Below, one piece after another: positions 44,526 through 52,678 of a stretch of 64,000 bases of DNA. Both the position numbers and the translations under genes were made by a program. The stretch's first letter is position 1, and each line of letters begins with the position of its first letter. The stretch is from the NCBI RefSeq assembly GCF_001687605.2, contig NZ_CP016539.2:1828501-1892500 (forward strand), given 5' to 3'. The stretch is from Planococcus plakortidis (lineage in GTDB: Bacteria > Bacillota > Bacilli > Bacillales_A > Planococcaceae). The notes beneath the pieces are model-generated. The model made no database searches. It was not told the DNA's origin and worked only from the letters and a program-made list of their open reading frames with translations.

Positions 44526-45146
44526 GTGAAAAAAGTATCTAAGCGTCAGGAAGACATCCTGAATTTCATAAAAGATGAAGTCCGTGCAAAAGGATATCCA
44601 CCTTCCGTCCGGGAAATCGGCGAAGCGGTCGGCCTTGCATCCAGTTCGACTGTCCACGGCCATCTAGCTCGACTTGAAAGCAAAGGGCTGATCCGCCGTG
44701 ACCCGACCAAACCAAGAGCCATCGAAATCATCAGCCCGGAAGAGGCCCTTATCGATAAAAGCCCTGTCCTCCATGTGCCGCTGATCGGGAAAGTCACAGC
44801 GGGCATGCCGATCACTGCGATTGAGAACGTCGAAGAATACTTCCCGTTGCCTCAGACTTATGGTACGGAAGAAGACCATATCTTCATGCTGGAAATCATG
44901 GGTGAAAGTATGATCGAAGCCGGCATCTTAAATGGCGATTATGTTGTCGTCAAACAACAGCAGACTGCCAACAACGGAGACATCGTCGTCGCGATGACCG
45001 AAGAAAATGAAGCGACTGTCAAACGCTTCTTCCGCGAGGACAATTACTTCCGCCTGCAGCCTGAGAATTCATCGATGGACCCGATCATCGTGGACCAGGT
45101 GAGCATTCTCGGGAAAGTTGTCGGCGTCTACCGACAAATCCACTAG
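44526..45146 (+). CDS. lexA: SOS repressor LexA
   Basis: 206 residues. Winged-helix DNA-binding domain (1-65: [20 protein letters not shown]), self-cleavage site Ala92-Gly93 in KVTAGMP, catalytic Ser128 in MGESM and Lys166 in ATVKRF. RecA-stimulated self-cleavage induces the SOS genes. GTG start at 44526 chosen because GAGGTGA lies five bases upstream and it gives the family N-terminus [11 protein letters not shown]. Controls yneA-yneB-ynzC next door and recA at 61 kb. Confidence 0.96.
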   Translation: MKKVSKRQEDILNFIKDEVRAKGYPPSVREIGEAVGLASSSTVHGHLARLESKGLIRRDPTKPRAIEIISPEEALIDKSPVLHVPLIGKVTAGMPITAIENVEEYFPLPQTYGTEEDHIFMLEIMGESMIEAGILNGDYVVVKQQQTANNGDIVVAMTEENEATVKRFFREDNYFRLQPENSSMDPIIVDQVSILGKVVGVYRQIH

Positions 45147-45166
45147 GAAAACAGCTTCGATTCATG

Positions 45167-45218
45167 GAGCCATAGAAAAAAGGAGGAAAGCACGGCTTCC
45201 TCCTTTTTTCTATGGCTC
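45167..45218 (+). terminator. Terminator after lexA with an unusually long stem
   Basis: A 22-bp perfect inverted repeat (45167-45188 with 45197-45218) around an 8-base loop; each arm contains AAAAAAGGAGG or its complement, so the T run is inside the second arm. Confidence 0.8.
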
Positions 45219-45253
45219 TCACTTTTATATAATCATCTTATGTCACCTTAATG

Positions 45254-45288
45254 AACCAAAACGACCGGGAGAATCATCTCCCGGTCGT
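45254..45288 (-). terminator. Terminator after the 64-residue gene
   Basis: 12-bp perfect stem ACGACCGGGAGA / TCTCCCGGTCGT with loop ATCA, followed by TTTTGGTT on the minus strand. Confidence 0.8.
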
Positions 45289-45308
45289 GGATCATCCTAT
45301 CTGATTAT

Positions 45309-45503
45309 TCAAGTTTCCGTTACAACGATGTATTTAACCAAATTAATGGTGATGCGGTAAATCTTGCCATTCGCTTCGTCTGTCAATTCATAGGTACCGT
45401 TCGATGGAACTTGGCTGATCGCCGATTCCTTATCGATCGCTTTCACGGTATGGACGATGGTATTTCCCTGATCAAAAAAGAATTCTACTTGAAACGTTTT
45501 CAC
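45309..45503 (-). CDS. Small unknown protein, 64 residues
   Basis: Not recognised. Soluble, beta-rich-looking sequence (MKTFQVEFFFDQGNTIVHTV, YELTDEANGKIYRITINLVK). GTG start with GAAGGGAGGGG upstream; own terminator downstream. The pattern of alternating hydrophobic residues suggests a small beta-sheet domain. No operon partner: the neighbour upstream is 60 bases away. Confidence 0.65.
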   Translation of the reverse strand: MKTFQVEFFFDQGNTIVHTVKAIDKESAISQVPSNGTYELTDEANGKIYRITINLVKYIVVTET

Positions 45504-45563
45504 CGCGACCCCTCCCTTCGAAATGAATGGAAATGCACTTATTAGTGTAGCATAAACAGACCC

Positions 45564-46106
45564 TTAATTTCGGTTTTGCCATTCTTTGAAAATCATCACC
45601 TTAAGTGCAAGCATTTCTTCTTCATTCAGGTCATCGTCGAGTTCATCCATCACTTGTTCAGCTGTCATGGTATCGTTTTCCACCGCATTTTTCATTTTCA
45701 GCAAATTGCGGAAACCGACTTTTTCCATTATGACGCTGGCTGCATCTTCTTTCGTATCAAAAGCCAGTTCCTGCTTTTGCGTGTCTTGTGGCGGATCGCC
45801 CGCGAAACTATCGCTCTCTCCCATGTTCACTTCATCCACGTTCTCTTCAACCAGATGCTCATCCAATTCACTATCAGACGATTCAGAAAACACATCCTGC
45901 GATCCGAGCTCTTCCATATAACGATGGACCTTTGGGTCAGCTTCGATCTGCCGCACCATTTCCTCCATCTTGCCGCTTTGTTCAAGTTCTTCGAATGCTT
46001 TTTGCGCTACCGCGTCCGATGACAGCTCAGGCCCCACCGCATATAAGGTGATGCCTCCGAACGAAAAGGCGATGAGAAAAACGATGATGACATTCAATAA
46101 GCGCAT
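45564..46106 (-). CDS. Unknown anchored protein, 180 residues
   Basis: Not recognised. N-terminal hydrophobic segment (5-24, uncleaved anchor or signal peptide) followed by a very acidic region (about 75-115, rich in Asp, Glu, Ser) and a helical C-terminal region (about 118-180: EKVGFRNLLKMKNAVEND, MTAEQVMDELDDDLNEEE). The protein should face outside. GTGGAGGG precedes the ATG. Lies between the 64-residue gene and glnA without evidence of an operon. Confidence 0.65.
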   Translation of the reverse strand: MRLLNVIIVFLIAFSFGGITLYAVGPELSSDAVAQKAFEELEQSGKMEEMVRQIEADPKVHRYMEELGSQDVFSESSDSELDEHLVEENVDEVNMGESDSFAGDPPQDTQKQELAFDTKEDAASVIMEKVGFRNLLKMKNAVENDTMTAEQVMDELDDDLNEEEMLALKVMIFKEWQNRN

Positions 46107-46262
46107 TTAATCCCTCCACATATTAAAAGTTCTTTCATATAAGTAAAATCTTACCACGTTTCCATCATTCAGCGTATGTGTGAAAGGACGCAATCTTTCT
46201 CCAATTTGCCAAAGGCTCCCCCCATTCCATTTACCGGAAGGCCTAAAGAATTCGCAATCATC

Positions 46263-46297
46263 AATAAAACCCGGAGCACAGGGCTCCGGGTTTCGCT
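46263..46297 (-). terminator. Terminator after glnA
   Basis: 11-bp perfect stem AAACCCGGAGC / GCTCCGGGTTT, 5-base loop, T-rich tail on the minus strand. Confidence 0.85.
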
Positions 46298-46300
46298 TCA

Positions 46301-47635
46301 TTAATACATTTTCAGGTATTGCTCGCGTTCCCAAGGATGGACGTTGGTTCTGAACATATCCCATTCGATCTCCTTCGCTTCCACGAAGTTATTCAAGATG
46401 TGCGAACCGAGCGCTTTTGTCATGACTTCATCGTTTTGCAGCTCATCAAGCGCTGCATACAATGTGCCTGGCAGATCTTCAATGCCGACTTCTTTGCGTT
46501 CTTTGCGGTTCATCGCATAGATATTGCGGTCTACAGCTTTTGGCGGAGTCAAGTCACGCTTGATGCCGTCAAGGCCGGCCCCAAGCAACACAGCCATGGC
46601 CAAGTACGGGTTCGCAGCCGGGTCGACTGAACGAACTTCAACGCGCGTTGACAAGCCGCGTGAAGCTGGAATGCGGATCAAAGGACTGCGGTTCTGTCCA
46701 GACCAAGCGATATAGCAAGGCGCTTCGTAGCCAGGTACGAGACGTTTATAAGAGTTGACTGTTGGATTCGTCACAGCAGTGAATCCTTTGGCGTGCTCGA
46801 TGATGCCTGCCAAGAATTGGAAAGCTGTTTTACTTAATTTCATGTCGCCATCTTCGTCAAGGAAAGCATTTTCGTTGCCTTTGAACAAGGAAACGTTCAT
46901 GTGCATGCCCGAACCGTTGACGCCGAACAATGGCTTCGGCATGAACGTCGCATGCAGGCCGTGCTTGCGCGCAATCGTTTTAACGACGAGCTTGAATGTC
47001 TGGATATCATCGCAAGCCTTGATGGCATCCGCGTATTTAAAGTCAATTTCATGTTGTCCTGGCGCTACTTCGTGGTGGGAAGCTTCGATTTCAAAGCCCA
47101 TTTCCTCCAGCTCAAGTACGATGTCGCGTCGGCAGTTTTCACCAAGGTCCATCGGTGCCAAGTCAAAATAGCCGCCGTGGTCATTCAGCTCAAGGGACGG
47201 TTCGCCTCTTTCATCGAGTTTGAACAGGAAGAATTCCGGCTCTGGCCCCAAGTTGAAATGAGTGAATCCAAGTTCTTCCATCTCTTTCAATACACGTTTC
47301 AAGTTCGTGCGCGGGTCGCCAGCAAATGGCGTGCCGTCTGCATTGTAGATATCGCAGATTAGGCGCGCGACTTTTCCTTTACCTGTGATCCAAGGGAATA
47401 CAACCCATGTATCAAGGTCTGGGAACAAGTACATGTCAGATTCCTCGATGCGGACGAAACCGTCGATTGAAGATCCGTCGAACATCATTTTGTTGTCAAG
47501 TGCTTTTTCTAGCTGGGATGTCGGTATTTCCACGTTTTTGATAACGCCGAGAATGTCGGTGAATTGCAGGCGGATGAAATTGACGTCTTCTTCTTTTACC
47601 AATCGAATAATGTCTTCTTTTGAATACTTGCTCAT
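46301..47635 (-). CDS. glnA: Glutamine synthetase, type I
   Basis: 444 residues, same length as B. subtilis GlnA. It makes glutamine from glutamate and ammonia. N-terminal beta-grasp region with FDGSSIDGF, metal-binding [24 protein letters not shown], the [20 protein letters not shown] loop and [13 protein letters not shown]. It lacks the adenylylation tyrosine context of the enterobacterial enzyme and in Bacillus is regulated by feedback inhibition and by complexing with GlnR/TnrA. Follows glnR; one transcript from the GlnR-controlled promoter. Confidence 0.96.
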   Translation of the reverse strand: MSKYSKEDIIRLVKEEDVNFIRLQFTDILGVIKNVEIPTSQLEKALDNKMMFDGSSIDGFVRIEESDMYLFPDLDTWVVFPWITGKGKVARLICDIYNADGTPFAGDPRTNLKRVLKEMEELGFTHFNLGPEPEFFLFKLDERGEPSLELNDHGGYFDLAPMDLGENCRRDIVLELEEMGFEIEASHHEVAPGQHEIDFKYADAIKACDDIQTFKLVVKTIARKHGLHATFMPKPLFGVNGSGMHMNVSLFKGNENAFLDEDGDMKLSKTAFQFLAGIIEHAKGFTAVTNPTVNSYKRLVPGYEAPCYIAWSGQNRSPLIRIPASRGLSTRVEVRSVDPAANPYLAMAVLLGAGLDGIKRDLTPPKAVDRNIYAMNRKERKEVGIEDLPGTLYAALDELQNDEVMTKALGSHILNNFVEAKEIEWDMFRTNVHPWEREQYLKMY

Positions 47636-47672
47636 GTACTGTTCACTCTCCTAGTTATATTATGTAGCCCGT

Positions 47673-48059
47673 TCATTTAAAGAAACGGGATAAATCACCG
47701 TGTCGTTGGGACGCCTGGCTGAATGGCCGGGCCTGATGCTTCAACTCCTCGCGCAATAAGCTGCGAAGTTCTGCATCGCTCAATGTTCTTGGCTCAGCTT
47801 GATCGTTGCTTGGCGTCTCCTTGGTTTCGTATAGTTTTCTGATGCCCGCGACATTCAGCCCCTGCTCGAGATAATCCTTGATCTCAAGCAGCGCGTCGAC
47901 ATCATTCAACGAAAACATGCGCTTATTGCCTTCTGTCCTGGCTGGACTGATCAACTTCTGCTCTTCGTAATAGCGTATTTGCCTTGCTGTCAAATCCGTT
48001 AATTGCATTACGATGCTGATCGGGAGAATGGGCATGGTGCGGCGAACCCGATTTGTCAT
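47673..48059 (-). CDS. glnR: MerR-family nitrogen repressor GlnR
   Basis: 128 residues. MerR winged helix (residues about 12-75: IVMQLTDLTARQIRYYEEQ) and a C-terminal tail ending GDLSRFFK, the GlnA-binding autoinhibitory end typical of GlnR. Start at 48057-48059 (MTNRVRRTMP) aligns with Bacillus GlnR; the frame extends six codons further. It represses glnRA when glutamine is abundant; two operators lie upstream. Confidence 0.93.
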   Translation of the reverse strand: MTNRVRRTMPILPISIVMQLTDLTARQIRYYEEQKLISPARTEGNKRMFSLNDVDALLEIKDYLEQGLNVAGIRKLYETKETPSNDQAEPRTLSDAELRSLLREELKHQARPFSQASQRHGDLSRFFK

Positions 48060-48093
48060 AAGTTTCACCCATTTCAATAATTACTACATTTTC

Positions 48094-48122
48094 AGTTTAT
48101 TACATGTCAGTTTATTTGTCAA
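48094..48122 (-). promoter_or_regulatory. Promoter of glnRA
   Basis: Minus strand: perfect TTGACA (48117-48122), 17 bases, TAAACT (48094-48099). Confidence 0.75.
48105..48121. promoter_or_regulatory. GlnR operator 2, overlapping the -35
   Basis: Minus strand TGACAAATAAACTGACA: one mismatch from TGTNA-N7-TNACA; overlaps the promoter as glnRAo2 does in B. subtilis. Confidence 0.75.
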
Positions 48123-48127
48123 ACAGA

Positions 48128-48144
48128 TGTTAGATTTTCTGACA
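48128..48144. promoter_or_regulatory. GlnR operator 1
   Basis: Minus strand TGTCAGAAAATCTAACA matches TGTNA-N7-TNACA exactly; lies just upstream of the -35. Confidence 0.85.
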
Positions 48145-48173
48145 CGTTTTCTTAACCGTTAAAATTTCCATGT

Positions 48174-49406
48174 TCAAAGCAATTGTTCCTTCTCTAAAGT
48201 CATCATTGCGTTAACGACTGCGATCTTTACATGCTCATAGGTCAAGCCGCCTTGGACGAATGCCGTAAACGGCGCCCTGATCGGGCCATCAGCCGTCAAT
48301 TCGATGCTCGCCCCCTGGACAAACGTGCCGGCTGCCATGATGACATCGTCTTCATAACCCGGCATGTATGCCGGTTCCGGCAAGAATTGGGCGTTGACGG
48401 GTGAGTTCGCCTGGATTGCGCGGCAAAACGCTACCATCTGTTCTGCTGTCCGGAAGGAAACCGATTGGATTAAGTCCGTCCGCGCTGCACTGTAATGGGG
48501 GCTGGTCACCATGCCTGCCGCCTCCAATAAAGCTGCAGTGAAAATCGCGCCTTTCAATGCTTGGGACACGATATGCGGAGCCATGAAAAACCCTTGATAC
48601 ATGTCAGGGAGCGCATTGAGAGAAGCGCCAGCCTCCCCTCCTATACCCGGAGAGGTCATCCGGTAAGCGCATTTTTCGACAAAAGCGCTTTTTCCGGCGA
48701 TATACCCGCCAATTTTTGCAAAGCCGCCTCCGGGGTTCTTGATTAATGAACCGGCCATGAGATCCGCCCCTGCTTCGATCGGTTCTTCGGTTTCCACAAA
48801 TTCGCCATAGCAATTGTCCACGAAGATGATGGCATCCGGCTTGATGTCGCGGATCTTCCCTATCATTCCCCTGATTTCACTGACCGTGAAAGACGGCCGG
48901 TTATCATACCCTCTCGATCGCTGTATCGCTATCATTTTCGTCTTATCGTTAACTGCCCGTTCGACCGCCGGCCAATCCACTTTATGTTGGCCGTTTAGTT
49001 CCACGTGGCGGTAGGAAATTCCAAAATCTTCGAGGGAGCCGGTATCTTCCCCTCCCCCCGAAACGATCGAGGCGAGCGTATCGTAAGGTTGCCCTGTGAT
49101 ATACAATAGCTCATCTCCAGGGCGCAGGATGCCGAACAGCGAAATCGTGATGGCGTGGGTGCCCGATATGATCTGCGGTCGCACAAGCGCCGCTTCTGCC
49201 CGGAACACATCCGCATAGACCCGTTCCAATGTATCCCTTCCTTCGTCGTCATAACCATAACCTGTAGAAGGGTGGAAGTGATGGTCGCTTACTTTTTGGC
49301 GATGGAATGCCTCGAGCACTTTCTGTTGGTTGTGCAAGGCTATGCAGTCTGCAGCTTCTAATTGCGGGCGGATCCTGTCTTCAGTCTTTCTTATCAGGTT
49401 ATACAT
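48174..49406 (-). CDS. ynbB: PLP-dependent C-S lyase family protein (YnbB, methionine gamma-lyase-like)
   Basis: 410 residues. Fold-type I PLP enzyme often listed as aluminium-resistance or methionine gamma-lyase family. STGYGYDDEGRDTLERVYA, SGTHAITISLFG, VDNCYGEFVE (cofactor Asp) and the PLP lysine in GSLIKNPGGG are present. Substrate not established. Start at 49404-49406 has TGGAG upstream. Neighbour of glnR as in B. subtilis; hflX (ynbA) is absent here. Confidence 0.9.
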   Translation of the reverse strand: MYNLIRKTEDRIRPQLEAADCIALHNQQKVLEAFHRQKVSDHHFHPSTGYGYDDEGRDTLERVYADVFRAEAALVRPQIISGTHAITISLFGILRPGDELLYITGQPYDTLASIVSGGGEDTGSLEDFGISYRHVELNGQHKVDWPAVERAVNDKTKMIAIQRSRGYDNRPSFTVSEIRGMIGKIRDIKPDAIIFVDNCYGEFVETEEPIEAGADLMAGSLIKNPGGGFAKIGGYIAGKSAFVEKCAYRMTSPGIGGEAGASLNALPDMYQGFFMAPHIVSQALKGAIFTAALLEAAGMVTSPHYSAARTDLIQSVSFRTAEQMVAFCRAIQANSPVNAQFLPEPAYMPGYEDDVIMAAGTFVQGASIELTADGPIRAPFTAFVQGGLTYEHVKIAVVNAMMTLEKEQLL

Positions 49407-49451
49407 AAAAATCTCCATTTCTCTTAGGTGGTTATTTACGCTGCGTGCTAT

Positions 49452-49479
49452 TTGAAAATGTCTTTAATTCTGCTACAAT
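49452..49479 (+). promoter_or_regulatory. Promoter of the TRIC-family gene
   Basis: TTGAAA (49452-49457), 16 bases, TACAAT (49474-49479) with a TGC extension. Confidence 0.65.
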
Positions 49480-49515
49480 TCATAGAGTTGTTTAAGTAAA
49501 GGAGGGCGTCGAATA

Positions 49516-50124
49516 ATGGCTTGGGAAGTACTAAGCGCCATCGGGACCATTGCTTTTGCCATATCCGGTGCGATCATCGCCATGGAAGAGGAATACGATA
49601 TTTTCGGCGTCTACCTGCTTGGCGTCGTCACCGCATTCGGCGGAGGGGCCATCCGCAACCTATTGATCGGGGTACCCGTCTCCGCTTTATGGGAGCAGGA
49701 GTTCATGTTCCAATTAGCGCTCATCTCCATCACCATTGTGTTCTTGTTCCCGCATAAAACGCTCGGCCACTGGAATCGCTGGGGCCATTTCTTCGATGCA
49801 ATCGGCTTGTCTGCTTTCGCGGTGCAAGGCGCTTTATTTGCGGTCGATTTGGGTTTGCCTGTTTATGCGGCGGTTGTGGCGGCTGTGCTGACGGGATCAG
49901 GCGGCGGCATGGTGCGGGATTTGCTTGCCGGAAGGAAGCCCTTGGTCTTAAAAGCGGAAATATACGCCGTATGGGCTGCGATTGCAGGATTGTTGATCAG
50001 CATTGATATTATCAGGACTGATTTCATGCTCTATGCCTTGTTCTTGGCCATTACACTGTTGAGGATCTTATCCTATACGTATAAGTGGAAATTGCCGACA
50101 CGAAAAATACTCACCACAACATAA
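49516..50124 (+). CDS. Trimeric intracellular cation channel family protein (UPF0126)
   Basis: 202 residues, seven hydrophobic segments in two repeated halves, each with a glycine-rich motif: FGGGAIRNLLIG (near 52) and TGSGGGMVRDLLAG (near 135). This doubled pattern is the hallmark of prokaryotic TRIC channels, which conduct potassium or sodium. Physiological role here unknown. Ribosome-binding site AAAGGAGGG; single-gene transcript with own promoter and terminator. Confidence 0.9.
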   Translation: MAWEVLSAIGTIAFAISGAIIAMEEEYDIFGVYLLGVVTAFGGGAIRNLLIGVPVSALWEQEFMFQLALISITIVFLFPHKTLGHWNRWGHFFDAIGLSAFAVQGALFAVDLGLPVYAAVVAAVLTGSGGGMVRDLLAGRKPLVLKAEIYAVWAAIAGLLISIDIIRTDFMLYALFLAITLLRILSYTYKWKLPTRKILTTT

Positions 50125-50155
50125 AAGCCGACCGGCAATTGCCGATCGGCTTTTT
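50123..50155. terminator. Bidirectional terminator, TRIC gene / rhodanese
   Basis: AAAAGCCGACCGGCAATT pairs with its complement through TTGCCGATCGGCTTTT (one mismatch), T runs on both strands. Confidence 0.85.
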
Positions 50156-50156
50156 C

Positions 50157-50459
50157 TCATCCGTAAACTGTGACGCCGCGCCATGATGACATGCCGCCAT
50201 CGACATTGACCGAATGGAATCCATTCGACTCCAAGTATTCTGCAGCTTTTGCGCTGCGGCCTCCTGCCTGGCAAACGACATAATACTCTTTCGAGGAGTC
50301 CAGTTCTCCTGTGCGCTCCGGTAATTCACCGAGTGGGATATGCTTGGCTCCCGGAATCATGCCTGCAGCCACTTCGTCTTTTTCACGAACGTCGATGATG
50401 TGAAGTTCATCTCCAGCATCCACTTTCTGGTTCAGTTCATCTGTACTGATCGATTTCAT
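50157..50459 (-). CDS. Single-domain rhodanese-like protein
   Basis: 100 residues: one rhodanese module with LHIIDVREKDEVAAGMIPGA and the active-site Cys in VVCQAGGRSAKAA (near 63), so a potential sulfurtransferase carrying a persulfide. No signal peptide; cytosolic. The natural acceptor is unknown. Start preceded by GGGAGG. Last gene of the mutS-mutL...hfq cluster on the minus strand. Confidence 0.9.
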   Translation of the reverse strand: MKSISTDELNQKVDAGDELHIIDVREKDEVAAGMIPGAKHIPLGELPERTGELDSSKEYYVVCQAGGRSAKAAEYLESNGFHSVNVDGGMSSWRGVTVYG

Positions 50460-50498
50460 CCGCTATTCCTCCCATTGATTATTTTTACATGGTGCTAT

Positions 50499-50723
50499 TT
50501 ATTCCTGATGCTCGATCGATACCGGTTTCGAAGGCGAAAATGTCGAGATGGCGTGTTTGTAGATCAATTGCTGCTTGCCTTCCGTTTCCACGAGCACCGT
50601 GAAATTATCATAGGATTTGATGATTCCTTTCAATTGAAACCCGTTTAGCAAAAAAACGGTAACGAAAATATTATTCTTACGCAGCTGGTTCAAATAGACA
50701 TCTTGGATATTAACCGGTTTCAT
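50499..50723 (-). CDS. hfq: RNA chaperone Hfq
   Basis: 74 residues. Sm1 motif [20 protein letters not shown] and Sm2 motif [11 protein letters not shown] are complete; forms a hexameric ring that binds small RNAs and mRNAs. Short C-terminus as usual in Firmicutes. Next to miaA as in most bacteria, 18 bases apart. Ribosome-binding site AGGGGGAG. Confidence 0.96.
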   Translation of the reverse strand: MKPVNIQDVYLNQLRKNNIFVTVFLLNGFQLKGIIKSYDNFTVLVETEGKQQLIYKHAISTFSPSKPVSIEHQE

Positions 50724-50741
50724 GGAACTCCCCCTGTTTCT

Positions 50742-51692
50742 CTAGCGTATAGTTTTGGCCATCTGTTCAATTCGACGATTCCGGTCATTTTCCTGCCAGA
50801 AACGCATAATTTCTTCCAACTTGTTTTCCGGTCCCGCTGTTGCATCCAACCATAGAATCGGCATTTTATTGCGGAAATAGGTGAATTGGCGTTTGGCATA
50901 CTTCCTGGAATTGCGTTTCAGTTTCAAGATCGCCTCTTCCAATGTATCGATACCATCAAAATATGCATACAATTCCTTATACCCGATCGCTTTGATGGAT
51001 TGTACATCACGCAAACCACTGTCATACAAACGCCGGACTTCTTTCAGCAAGCCCGCTTCCATCATCCCTTCGACGCGGTCGTCGATGCGCTTATACAGTT
51101 CGTCCCTTGGCACATCCAGGCCGATGATCATTTCATCATATATCGGCGTCTGCGCCAAGCTGCCATCCTCTTTTTCCTCGCCGCTCAACAGGATCTCCAA
51201 AGCGCGCAGGACACGCCGCGTATTGTTCGGGTGGATGTCGATGTCCGGATCCAGCTCCATCAGCTTGCGGTGCATCGCCCCAGGGCCAGAGCGTTCGAGC
51301 TCGTCTTGCAGCCCCTTCCTTAATTCCTCATCCACCTGCCGCTTGGAGAAGCGGTAATCGAAGAGCACTGACTGGACATAAAGCCCTGTCCCGCCGACAA
51401 TGATCGGCAGCTTGCCACGGCCCTGGATTTCAGCGATTTTTTCGCGGACCAGTAACTGATATTCAGCAACCGAGAAGGATTCGCCGGGGTCCCGGATATC
51501 GAGCAGGTGATGTGCAATGCCCCCCATCTCCTCCGGCCTGATCTTGGCGGTCCCGATATCCATTCCACGGTAGACCTGCATCGAATCGCCGTTGATGATC
51601 TCCCCGCCAAACCGTTTGGCCAGTTCGATGCTGAGTGCGGTTTTTCCTGAAGCGGTCGGCCCGACAATCGCAATCACTTCAACCATGGTCAT
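50742..51692 (-). CDS. miaA: tRNA dimethylallyltransferase
   Basis: 316 residues. It adds a dimethylallyl group to A37 of tRNAs reading U-starting codons. P-loop [11 protein letters not shown] (near 9-19), [30 protein letters not shown] and the C-terminal RQFTYFRNK are family markers. The start overlaps the end of the hydrolase gene (51679) by 14 bases; the second ATG (51686) is possible. Substrate dimethylallyl diphosphate depends on Fni (3.2 kb). Confidence 0.95.
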   Translation of the reverse strand: MTMVEVIAIVGPTASGKTALSIELAKRFGGEIINGDSMQVYRGMDIGTAKIRPEEMGGIAHHLLDIRDPGESFSVAEYQLLVREKIAEIQGRGKLPIIVGGTGLYVQSVLFDYRFSKRQVDEELRKGLQDELERSGPGAMHRKLMELDPDIDIHPNNTRRVLRALEILLSGEEKEDGSLAQTPIYDEMIIGLDVPRDELYKRIDDRVEGMMEAGLLKEVRRLYDSGLRDVQSIKAIGYKELYAYFDGIDTLEEAILKLKRNSRKYAKRQFTYFRNKMPILWLDATAGPENKLEEIMRFWQENDRNRRIEQMAKTIR

Positions 51693-52599
51693 TTATCCAA
51701 TCGATGATGACTTGCTGATACGTTTTTGCGTTCATCTCATGCAGCACTTCGTGGCGCCCTTCTTCTGCCAGGTAAACTTTTACGGTTTCCAAGCCGGCCC
51801 GGTTGAATTGGCTAGCTGCTTCAAATACACCGTTCCCTTTCGCCCCGACCGGGTCCATGGATCCGCTGATAAACAGTACGGGCAGATTTTTGGGGATCCG
51901 CCTGACCTCATCCATGCGGTGAATGATTGCCAAGCCTTCGAAAAGATCGACGTAAAACTGGTTTGCCATTTCAAATCCGCACCATGGATCCGCTTCGTAT
52001 TGTGCCACCGCTTCACTTTTCCGGCTCAACCAGGAAAACTTGGACTTTTCATCCTGGAAGTCTTTATTGTAACTGCCGAAGATCAATTTCCCCAAAACCG
52101 GGCTGCTTGCCGTCTTTCCTTCGAGCCTGCTGAAGCTCTTCGCGGTTGCGATGCCAGCAGACAATGAAAACCCTGGATGCCCACCGGTTCCGGCTAACAC
52201 CGCACAATCCACTTCATCACCGTAAAGCTGAAGATATCGCCGCGCTACAAAAGATCCCATCGAATGCCCGAGAAGCGTGAACGGCAATTTGCCGATGCCT
52301 GCCTGGACATTCCGGATTATTTCATGTGCATCTTCGACAACCCGCAAGAAGCCTCCAGTATCCGCGAAATACCCGATCCCCCCATTATGTTCCGCCGTTT
52401 TTCCGTGCCCTCTTTGGTCATGTATGGACACGGTGAATCCTTGCTCGTTTAGCGCCTGGATGAAATCCTTGTAACGGCCGCTATGTTCTGCCATTCCGTG
52501 GATAATGTGAACATGGCCTTTCGGATTTTCAGCACTATGCACGCTGCAGAAGAGTTCGTGGCCGTCCGACACCCGAACGAATGAACTGCTCATTTCCAT
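51679..52599 (-). CDS. Alpha/beta hydrolase, monoglyceride lipase/lysophospholipase-like
   Basis: 306 residues, serine aminopeptidase S33 (lysophospholipase) family. [30 protein letters not shown], nucleophile Ser in [13 protein letters not shown], acid in ISGSMDPVG and His near GRHEVLHE. No signal peptide. Overlaps miaA by 14 bases; 79 bases after mutL. Natural substrate unknown. Confidence 0.9.
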   Translation of the reverse strand: MEMSSSFVRVSDGHELFCSVHSAENPKGHVHIIHGMAEHSGRYKDFIQALNEQGFTVSIHDQRGHGKTAEHNGGIGYFADTGGFLRVVEDAHEIIRNVQAGIGKLPFTLLGHSMGSFVARRYLQLYGDEVDCAVLAGTGGHPGFSLSAGIATAKSFSRLEGKTASSPVLGKLIFGSYNKDFQDEKSKFSWLSRKSEAVAQYEADPWCGFEMANQFYVDLFEGLAIIHRMDEVRRIPKNLPVLFISGSMDPVGAKGNGVFEAASQFNRAGLETVKVYLAEEGRHEVLHEMNAKTYQQVIIDWINDHG

Positions 52600-52678
52600 C
52601 GATCCACACCCTTTCCCTACTCTTTTGGTGAAACCTCTTTGTTCAAACGCTTAAGCTCATACCGGCAAGTGAGAGCCA

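Noticed and set aside
46107-46364. 85-codon minus-strand frame after glnA
   Set aside because: Overlaps the glnA C-terminus and reads through its terminator; no ribosome-binding site or motif.
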